A DNA stretch of 64,000 nucleotides, taken from contig NZ_JAAGOH010000001.1 of the NCBI RefSeq assembly GCF_010499455.1, positions 1-64,000 of the forward strand. Direction: 5' to 3'. This DNA is from Ideonella livida. Lineage in GTDB: Bacteria; Pseudomonadota; Gammaproteobacteria; Burkholderiales; Burkholderiaceae_C. Below, piece after piece: positions 57,892-64,000 of the stretch. The notes beneath the pieces were generated by a model that ran no database searches, was not told the origin of the DNA, and saw nothing but the letters and a program-made list of their open reading frames with translations. Numbering within the stretch: position 1 is the first letter of the stretch; each line of letters opens with the position of its first letter. Made by a program: the position numbers and the translations under genes.

Positions 57892-60246
57892 TCAGCCGTG
57901 GCGCCGCAGCGCCTTGACCGCCAGCAGCAGGCGCTCCGGCGTGGCCGGCGCCACCAGCGGCACCTGACGGTTGCCGGGAGCGGCCGCCCCCACCGCGTCC
58001 TTGAGCGCGAAGAAGGCGCTCAGCGCCAGCATCAGCGGCGGCTCGCCCGTGGCCTTGGTGCGGTAGGGCGTGGGCTTGACGTTGCGGCCATCGAACAGCG
58101 TGACATGGAAGTCCTCGGGCACATCCGAGGCCACCGGGATCTTGTAGGTGCTGGGGCCGTGGGTGAGCAGCTTGCCCTTGGCGTCCCATAGGCACTCCTC
58201 CATCGTCAACCAGCCCATGCCCTGGATGTAGCCGCCTTCAATCTGGCCACGGTCCAGGGCTGGGTTGATGGACTGACCCACGTCATGCACGGCATCCACC
58301 TTCAGCAGGCGCCATTCGCCGGTCAGCAGGTCCAGTTCCACCTCGCTGACCGAGGCCCCGTAGCAGTAGTAGTAGAAGGCACGCCCCTGCAGCTTGGCGG
58401 GGTCGTAGCCAATCTCGGGGGTACGGTAGAAGCCCGTTTGACTCAGGCCCACGCGCGAGGCCCAGGCCTTGCTGGCCAGGGTCTTGAAGTCGAGGTACCC
58501 CCCCGCCGGGCTGTTGACCCCGTCGTTGGCAAACACCACCTCCTCCGGCGTGCAGCCCAGGGCCTCGGCGGCCACCGGGGTCAGCCGGGCGCGTAACTGC
58601 TCGCAGGCGTTGCGGGTAGCGGCGCCGTTCAGGTCAAAGCCGCTGGAGGCGGCGGTGGCCGAGGCATTGGGCACCTTGAGCGTGTCGGTCGCGGTCACGC
58701 GCACGCGCTTGACGCTGATGCCCAACTCGTCGGCCGTCAGCTGGGCGATCTTGGTGTTCAGGCCCTGACCCATCTCCGTGCCACCGTGGTTCACCGCCAC
58801 GGAGCCGTCGTTGAAGATGTTGACCAAGGCGCCCGCCTGGTTCAGCAAGGTGGCCGTGAAGCTGATGCCGAACTTCAAGGGCGTGATGGCCAGCCCGCGT
58901 TTGCGGGTGGCGTGGGCGGCATTGAAGGCTGCCACCTCGGCGCGGCGGGCGCGGTAGCCGGCCTGCTCTTCCACCTGGGCCAGCACCTGGTCGCCCACCC
59001 AGTCCTCGATCTTCTGGCCATACTGGGTGGTCAGCGTGGCGGGGTCGGCACTCTCGTGGTAGAGGTTGGCGCGGCGCACGTCCAGCGGGTCCCGGCCCAG
59101 GTGGCGGGCGATCTCGTCGATCACCGTCTCGATGGCGAACATGCCTTGCGGGCCACCAAAACCACGGAAGGCGGTGCTGCTCTGGGTGTTGGTCTTGCAA
59201 CGGTGCCCCACGGCGCGCACGTTCGGCACGTAGTACGCGTTGTCGATGTGCAGCAGGGCCCGGTCGTTGACCGGTCCGGAGTAGTCGATGCTGTAGCCGC
59301 AGCGCGAAGCCAGCATCAGGTCCAGACCCTGGATGCGGCCGTCCGCATCAAAGCCCACGTCGTAGTCGATGCGGAAGTCGTGACGCTTGCCGGTGATGGT
59401 CATGTCGTCATCACGGCCCACGCGCAGCTTGATCGGCTTCTTCAGCAGGAAGGCCGCCAGCGCGGCGCTCTGCGAAAAGATGCTGGCGTTGCCTTCCTTG
59501 CCGCCAAAGCCACCGCCCATGCGCCGGCAGATGACCTCCACATCCTTGGTGCTCAGGTTGAGCGCCGCCGCGGCTTCCTTCTGGTTGCCCTCGGGGTGCT
59601 GGCTGCTGGTGTAGAGGGTGAGCTGGCCATCCTCGCGCGGAACGGCGTAGGTGATGTGGCCTTCGAGGTAAAACTGTTCCTGCTGGCCGGTGCGGGTGCT
59701 GCCCTTCAGACGGTGCGGCGCAGCAGCCAGCGCAGCATCCGGGTCACCGCGCAGCACGGTCTTGCTGGGCATCACAAAGCTTTGCGCCTCCAGGGCCTGC
59801 TCGATGGTGAGCACCGGCGGCAAGGCCTCGATGTTCAGCTTGGCCTTGCGGGCGGCCTCGCGGGCGTAGACCATCTCTCGCGCCACCACCACCGCCACCG
59901 GCTGGCCGATGAACTGCACCACATCCGGTGCCAGGAAGGGGTCGTCGTGGACGATGGGGCCGCAGTTGTTCTCGCCCGGGATGTCCTGGGCGGTGAAGAC
60001 GGCCACCACGCCGTGCTCGGCCAGCAGGGCAGCCTTGTCCACGCCGTTGTGGGGGCCCAGCAGCTTGCCGTGAGCCACTGGCGAGGTCACCAGGGCCGCG
60101 TACAGCGTGCCACGCAGCTCGGGGATGTCGTCGGTGAAAGTGGCCTCACCGGTGACGTGCAACACGGCAGACTCGTGCGGCAGTTCGGTGCCCGAGACCG
60201 CAGTGGACGCCGGGCGCAGGGAGTTCAGGGCTTGGGGCGCGTTCAT
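57892..60246 (-). CDS. xdhB: Xanthine dehydrogenase molybdenum-binding subunit
   Basis: This 784-residue subunit carries the molybdopterin cofactor and oxidises hypoxanthine to xanthine and urate. Landmarks are LPHESAVLHVTGEATFTDDI near the start, GGGFGGKEGNASIFSQSAAL, FRGFGGPQGMFAIETVIDE, and the active-site Glu in TKATGEPPLMLALSAFFALK. The order and length match bacterial XdhB proteins. It overlaps xdhA by four bases (ATGA). No xdhC insertion chaperone follows in this window. Confidence 0.96.
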   Translation of the reverse strand: MNAPQALNSLRPASTAVSGTELPHESAVLHVTGEATFTDDIPELRGTLYAALVTSPVAHGKLLGPHNGVDKAALLAEHGVVAVFTAQDIPGENNCGPIVHDDPFLAPDVVQFIGQPVAVVVAREMVYAREAARKAKLNIEALPPVLTIEQALEAQSFVMPSKTVLRGDPDAALAAAPHRLKGSTRTGQQEQFYLEGHITYAVPREDGQLTLYTSSQHPEGNQKEAAAALNLSTKDVEVICRRMGGGFGGKEGNASIFSQSAALAAFLLKKPIKLRVGRDDDMTITGKRHDFRIDYDVGFDADGRIQGLDLMLASRCGYSIDYSGPVNDRALLHIDNAYYVPNVRAVGHRCKTNTQSSTAFRGFGGPQGMFAIETVIDEIARHLGRDPLDVRRANLYHESADPATLTTQYGQKIEDWVGDQVLAQVEEQAGYRARRAEVAAFNAAHATRKRGLAITPLKFGISFTATLLNQAGALVNIFNDGSVAVNHGGTEMGQGLNTKIAQLTADELGISVKRVRVTATDTLKVPNASATAASSGFDLNGAATRNACEQLRARLTPVAAEALGCTPEEVVFANDGVNSPAGGYLDFKTLASKAWASRVGLSQTGFYRTPEIGYDPAKLQGRAFYYYCYGASVSEVELDLLTGEWRLLKVDAVHDVGQSINPALDRGQIEGGYIQGMGWLTMEECLWDAKGKLLTHGPSTYKIPVASDVPEDFHVTLFDGRNVKPTPYRTKATGEPPLMLALSAFFALKDAVGAAAPGNRQVPLVAPATPERLLLAVKALRRHG

Positions 60247-61721
60247 GCCAGGGCTGCCTCTTCACGGTCGATGAAACGGAGAACCAGATTGCGGGCCACC
60301 AGCGAACGGTAGGCCCAGCTGCCACGCAGGCCGTCACGCGCCGGGAAAACGCTGGCGACCACGGCATCCACTTCGGCGGCGGTCAGGCTGGCGGCCTCAC
60401 GGCCTTCCAGCAGCGCCTCCAGCGCCGGCACGCGCTGCGGCCACGGCGTGACGCCGTTGACGGCCAGGCGCACACCACGCAGCCGGCCATCCTGCACCTG
60501 GTAGCGCATGGCGGCGCACAGCGCGGAGATATCCTGGTCAAAGCGCTTGCTCACCTTGTGGGCGCGCAGTTGCTGGCCGGCGGCCGGGCGCGGCAGGTTC
60601 ACCGCCTCGATGAACTCACCCGTCTGCAGCACGTTCTGCTTCATGCCGGTGTAGAAGGCATCCAGCGGCACGGTGCGGGTCTTGGCGCCCTGGCGCAGCA
60701 CCAGGCTGGCATCCAGGGCCATCAGCACCGGCATGCTGTCGCCGATGGGCGAACCGTTGGCGATGTTGCCGGCCAGGGTGGCCGTGGCACGCACCGGCGG
60801 GGAGCCAAAGCGTCGCAGCACCTCGGCAAAGGCCGGCCACTCGGAAGCGACCCAGCGCATCACATCCTCCAGCGGCACGGCGGCGCCGATGCGCCAGGCA
60901 GAGGCAGAGGTCTGCACGGTCTTGAGCTCGGCCACCTGGCCCAGGTAGATCAGGTGCTCAGGACGCAGGAACTGCTTGTTGACCTTCAGACCAATCTCGG
61001 TGGAGCCCGCCACCAAGGTGGCCTCCGGGTGCTCAGCCAGCGCCTGCTGCAGCTCGGCCAGGTTGCAGGGCGAGACAAAGCTGCTGCCCTTGCGGGTGCG
61101 CACCACCGGCTGAACCACCAAGTCACCGTCAAGCGAGTAGGTGGAGGTGCTCGGCCGCTGAATTTCACGCAACAAAGGCACATCGGCGGCGTCGTCCAGC
61201 TTCAAGGCGTCCGCCCCCGCCGCCGAGGCCTGCAGCGCCGCGTCCACGATGGGCCGGTAGCCCGTGCAGCGGCACAGATTGCCCTGCAGCGCGTCGTTGA
61301 CCTGGGCCCGGCTGGGCTGGGGCAGCACCTGCATCAGTCCGGTCAGGGCCATGACGATGCCCGGGGTGCAGAAGCCGCACTGGGAGCCGTGGCAACCCAC
61401 CATGGCGTCTTGCACCGGGTGCAGGCTGCCGTCAGGGCGGCGCAGGCTCTCCACCGTCTTCAGGCTCTTGCCGTCCAGGGTGGGCAGCAGCTGCATGCAG
61501 GCGTTGACCGGGCGGTAGTCCACGCCCTCGCCCGCCGCGTCCAGTTCGCCCACCAGCACCACACAGGCGCCGCAATCGCCTTCGGCACAACCTTCCTTGG
61601 TGCCGGTGCGGTGCTGGTGCTCGCGCAGGAAATCGAGCACGGTGGTGGTGCGGCGCAGGCCGCGGGCCTCGACGATCTGGCCGTCGAGCACGAGGCGTAC
61701 GGTGTTGGTGACCTGGGTCAT
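60243..61721 (-). CDS. xdhA: Xanthine dehydrogenase iron-sulphur/FAD subunit
   Basis: This 492-residue subunit passes electrons from the molybdenum site to NAD. The first [2Fe-2S] domain has GCAEGDCGAC, and the second has CGFCTPGIVMAL and NLCRCTGYRPIVDAALQA. The FAD domain contains LVAGSTEIGLKVNKQ and TATLAGNIANGSPIGDSMP, and the CO-dehydrogenase-like C-terminal domain follows. ATG 61721 was chosen by family start (TNTVRLVLDGQIVEARGL); a longer open frame upstream crosses puuD antisense and was dropped. A GATAAT (61806-61811) and an 8-bp hairpin (TGGCGCCC/GGGCGCCA, 61779-61799) lie upstream. Confidence 0.96.
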   Translation of the reverse strand: MTQVTNTVRLVLDGQIVEARGLRRTTTVLDFLREHQHRTGTKEGCAEGDCGACVVLVGELDAAGEGVDYRPVNACMQLLPTLDGKSLKTVESLRRPDGSLHPVQDAMVGCHGSQCGFCTPGIVMALTGLMQVLPQPSRAQVNDALQGNLCRCTGYRPIVDAALQASAAGADALKLDDAADVPLLREIQRPSTSTYSLDGDLVVQPVVRTRKGSSFVSPCNLAELQQALAEHPEATLVAGSTEIGLKVNKQFLRPEHLIYLGQVAELKTVQTSASAWRIGAAVPLEDVMRWVASEWPAFAEVLRRFGSPPVRATATLAGNIANGSPIGDSMPVLMALDASLVLRQGAKTRTVPLDAFYTGMKQNVLQTGEFIEAVNLPRPAAGQQLRAHKVSKRFDQDISALCAAMRYQVQDGRLRGVRLAVNGVTPWPQRVPALEALLEGREAASLTAAEVDAVVASVFPARDGLRGSWAYRSLVARNLVLRFIDREEAALA

Positions 61722-61885
61722 GGGGTGGGATCCGCAAGGGCGCCGCCGGAGACGACCAGGGCGCGGGGAAACGACGAATGGCGCCCGAACAGGGCGCCAG
61801 CGGGGATTATCGGCGCGCCAAGCGCCGGGTGAAACGGGCACGGCCACGGGACTGCACCGGCACGCCCAGCCGCGCCCCGCCGGCC

Positions 61886-63088
61886 TCAGGGGCCTTTGGC
61901 GCCGGCTTCGAACCAGCGGCCCAGCAAAGCCCGCTCGTCCTCGGTGATCTGGGTGGCGTTGTTGAGCGGCATGGCGCGGGCCACCACCACCTGCTGGTGG
62001 ATCTGCGCTGCATGCTGGGCGATCAAGGCTGGCGTATGCAACGCCACCCCCTTGTTGGCCAGCTCGGCGTTGTGGCAAGCCTGGCAGCGCTGAGCCACCA
62101 CCGCCTGGACCTGGGCGAAGGTCGGCGCCCCGGCGGGCGCGGCGGGCACACCCAAACGCGCCCACGGCGCCGCCAGGACCAGCGCCAGCCACAGCGGCGC
62201 CACGCCGGCCACCGCCCAGCCCCAGGGCGCCGGCTGACCCTTCATGTGGGTCTTGTGGCGGGCCACAAAGAAGTGGCGGATCAACGCCCCGGCCAGCATC
62301 ACCAACACCAGCAGCAACCAGTTCCAGCGGTGGCTGAACAGCATGCTGTAGTGGTTGCTGAGCATGGCCACCAGCACCGGCAGGGTGAAATAGGTGTTGT
62401 GCACGCTGCGCTGCTTGCCACGCTTGCCGTGCACCGGATCCACCGGCTGGCCAGCCATCATGGCCGCCACCACCTTGCGCTGGCCCGGGATGATCCAGAA
62501 GAACACATTGGCGCTCATGGCCGTGGCCATCATGGCGCCCACCAACAGGAAGGCGGCCCGCCCGGCAAAGAGCTGGCAAGCCAGCCAGGACGCCAGCACG
62601 ATGAAGCCCAACACCAGCAGACCCACCTTGCGGTCGGCCTCCGGGCCCGCCCCGAACAGGCGGCAAATGCCGTCGTACACCAGCCAGAAGGCCACCAGGA
62701 AGCCCAAGGCGCCCGCCACCGCCCCCATGGGGCTCCAGGCGTAGACACTCTTGTCGATCAGGAAGGTGCCCGCATTGAACAGGTACAGCACCGTGAACAG
62801 CGCAAAGCCCGAGAGCCAGGTGGAATAGCTCTCCCAGTAGAACCAGTGCAGCTCGGTGTGGATCTTCTTGGGCGCCACCATGTACTTCTGCGGGTTGTAG
62901 AAGCCCCCACCATGCACCGCCCACAGCGCGCCATCCACGCCCTTTTCCAGCAGATCGGGCGATTTGGGCCGGATGAGGTGGTTGTCCAGCCACACAAAGT
63001 AGAAGGACGAGCCCACCCAGGCGATGGCGGTGATGACATGCAGCCAGCGCAGCAGCAGGTTGGCCCAGTCCAGCAGATAGGTTTCCAT
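61886..63088 (-). CDS. puuD: Membrane urate hydroxylase with C-terminal cytochrome c domain
   Basis: This 400-residue PuuD-type urate oxidase converts urate to 5-hydroxyisourate. About eight membrane segments (first LLRWLHVITAIAWVGSSFYF) contain conserved His residues for the family. The C-terminal domain (about 320-400) has the haem motif CQACH in VVAQRCQACHNAELANKG and a later Met ligand candidate in ARAMPLNNATQ. Electrons should pass to the respiratory chain rather than to oxygen. It lies between uraH and xdhA, in pathway order. Confidence 0.94.
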   Translation of the reverse strand: METYLLDWANLLLRWLHVITAIAWVGSSFYFVWLDNHLIRPKSPDLLEKGVDGALWAVHGGGFYNPQKYMVAPKKIHTELHWFYWESYSTWLSGFALFTVLYLFNAGTFLIDKSVYAWSPMGAVAGALGFLVAFWLVYDGICRLFGAGPEADRKVGLLVLGFIVLASWLACQLFAGRAAFLLVGAMMATAMSANVFFWIIPGQRKVVAAMMAGQPVDPVHGKRGKQRSVHNTYFTLPVLVAMLSNHYSMLFSHRWNWLLLVLVMLAGALIRHFFVARHKTHMKGQPAPWGWAVAGVAPLWLALVLAAPWARLGVPAAPAGAPTFAQVQAVVAQRCQACHNAELANKGVALHTPALIAQHAAQIHQQVVVARAMPLNNATQITEDERALLGRWFEAGAKGP

Positions 63089-63257
63089 GGTTCAGCCCCT
63101 TGGGGCACGGCCCCGGCGGTTGGGGCGCTCACCACAGCGGGCGCTGTGAGCGTCAAAGTCACATCGGTCGCGCTGTGGCCGGATGACCCCGGCCTCTGGG
63201 CCCACGGCGACCTGTCGTTGCTCAAAAGACGGCCCGGCGACACCGGACCGGCGGCGC

Positions 63258-63611
63258 TCAACTGCCGCGGTAGGTGGAGTACGACCAGGGGCTGGCCAGC
63301 AGTGGCACATGGTAGTGCGCCGCCGCATCGGCCAGACCGAAGTCCAGCGGCACCTCATCGAGGAAGGGCGGCTCCGGCAGCACCACGCCGCGGGCGCGGA
63401 AATAGGCCGCCACGGCAAACACCAGGCGGTAGCGCCCGGGCTGGAAGGTCTCGCCCTCCAGCAGCGGACCGTCAGCGCGTCCATCCGCATTGAGCTGGAT
63501 CTGGCGCAGGCACTGCGCCCCCCCGGGCTGCAGGCGGTACAGCGTCACCGCCATGCCGGCGGCAGGACAACCGTTCATCGTGTCAAGCACGTGGGTGGTG
63601 AGTCGGCCCAT
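63258..63611 (-). CDS. uraH: 5-hydroxyisourate hydrolase
   Basis: This 117-residue transthyretin-like protein opens 5-hydroxyisourate, the PuuD product, to OHCU. Motifs are LTTHVLDTMNGCPAAGM at the start, GRYRLVFAVAAYFRARGV in the middle, HYHVPLLASPWSYSTYRGS at the end (YRGS is diagnostic). It has no periplasmic signal. It is first of the minus-strand purine set, facing the GntR-family gene. A hairpin (CACAGC/GCTGTG, 63133-63148) lies between it and puuD. Confidence 0.97.
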   Translation of the reverse strand: MGRLTTHVLDTMNGCPAAGMAVTLYRLQPGGAQCLRQIQLNADGRADGPLLEGETFQPGRYRLVFAVAAYFRARGVVLPEPPFLDEVPLDFGLADAAAHYHVPLLASPWSYSTYRGS

Positions 63612-63672
63612 GGGCGATCCAAGCTCCGCAACGCCGCCGGCTCCCGCAGCCAGCTCCCGGACGTTCCGTCAA

Positions 63673-63760
63673 AGTGTATACAGTTTGGTGTACCCGACGC
63701 AACGAGGCCTTGCCGTCCCTGGAACACCGCTTGCGCGGCCCGAAAATTACTGTATACACT
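63673..63760. promoter_or_regulatory. Twin inverted operators and mirror-image promoters between uraH and the GntR gene
   Basis: AGTGTATACAGT (63673-63684) and its exact reverse complement ACTGTATACACT (63749-63760) are 76 bp apart centre to centre. Each overlaps a -10: TTGCGT-N16-TATACA toward uraH (63702 down to 63675) and TTGCGC-N16-TATACA toward the regulator (63731-63758). GTATAC-cored palindromes suit FadR-class GntR repressors. Binding and a shared repressor loop are inferred. Confidence 0.78.
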
Positions 63761-63790
63761 GAAGAACACAGCACTCCAGATTTCAGACCC

Positions 63791-64000
63791 ATGGCCCGCC
63801 GCCCCGCCCCCGCCACCCCCATCGCCCCACTTCCCCCAGAGGGGGTGGACGGTGGCGATGGCATGGAGGGCCCCGAGGCCGCCGGCATCCGCCCGTCGGA
63901 GGCCACCACCACCGCCCGGATCGTGGCCTCGGTCACTGCGGCCATCGTCGAGCGGCGTCTGATGCCCGGCACTCGGCTGGTGGAGCAGCAGATCGCCGAC
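63791..64000 (+). CDS. GntR-family transcriptional regulator (3' end cut by window edge)
   Basis: Only 70 codons are in the window. After a low-complexity Pro/Gly N-terminus, residues about 40-70 (TTTARIVASVTAAIVERRLM, then PGTRLVEQQIAD) match the start of the GntR winged helix, most like the FadR/VanR class. Family members bind small acids and repress adjacent catabolic genes. Position and the twin operators suggest it controls uraH-puuD-xdhAB and itself. The effector domain is outside the window. Confidence 0.82.
   Translation, partial: MARRPAPATPIAPLPPEGVDGGDGMEGPEAAGIRPSEATTTARIVASVTAAIVERRLMPGTRLVEQQIAD

Noticed and set aside
61722-62993. Extension of xdhA upstream to 916 residues
   Set aside because: It crosses puuD in antisense; XdhA begins at 61721 by family comparison.

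Overview
The window is a contiguous stretch of a GC-rich bacterial chromosome. Gene content and order point to a betaproteobacterium of the order Burkholderiales, probably in the Rubrivivax/Ideonella/Leptothrix neighbourhood (inference). The main evidence is the order rlmE-ftsH-folP-glmM followed by pst/pho, with yhbY divergent from rlmE, the set dapC-dapD-pilU-dapE-prmB, and the order carA-leuE-carB-greA. About 53 genes are supported, two of them cut by the window edges. No tRNA, rRNA, CRISPR array, insertion sequence or phage gene was seen. Almost every gene is intact and codon use is uniform.

Layout. 1-2.9 kb: start of a large RTX surface protein, minus strand and cut by the left edge, with a near-perfect 81-bp tandem repeat. 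3.1-6 kb: a two-component pair with a 7TMR-DISM sensor kinase. 6-15.5 kb: yaeQ, two tandem prolyl-oligopeptidase-family genes (one Tat-exported, one cytoplasmic), a small acetyltransferase, a class III CoA-transferase, an unknown gene, a quinone oxidoreductase and a DMT transporter. 15.5-24.2 kb: lysine/diaminopimelate genes dapC, dapD and dapE with a pilU-like ATPase among them, then prmB, a methyltransferase and an ABC-F ATPase. 24.2-27 kb: ohrR-ohr peroxide defence with a clear operator, then an L-asparaginase divergent from lexA with two LexA boxes between them. 27-32.9 kb: an MFS exporter, a Ser/Thr kinase-HDOD-GAF protein and a pseudokinase-HDOD protein.

33-37.3 kb: trxA, rho, rpmE (type B) with a strong terminator, and a membrane glycosyltransferase-like protein. 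37.3-44 kb: the complete phosphate regulon pstSCAB-phoU-phoB-phoR on the minus strand, with a Pho box before pstS. 44.2-50.7 kb: a small lipoprotein, a secreted PilJ-N-like protein, glmM, folP, ftsH and rlmE, with yhbY divergent from rlmE across only 21 bp. 51.3-57.6 kb: a DUF4149 membrane protein, greA, carB, a LysE-type exporter and carA. 57.9-64 kb: purine breakdown genes xdhB, xdhA, puuD and uraH, and a divergent GntR-family regulator cut by the right edge. Two identical inverted 12-bp sites lie between uraH and the regulator.

Most of the window is ordinary core chromosome. The least ordinary items are the kinase/pseudokinase HDOD pair (28.4-32.9 kb), the mirror-symmetric promoter/operator between uraH and the GntR regulator, the shared LexA control region of lexA and asparaginase, the nearly leaderless rlmE/yhbY divergent start region, and the terminator just ahead of greA.
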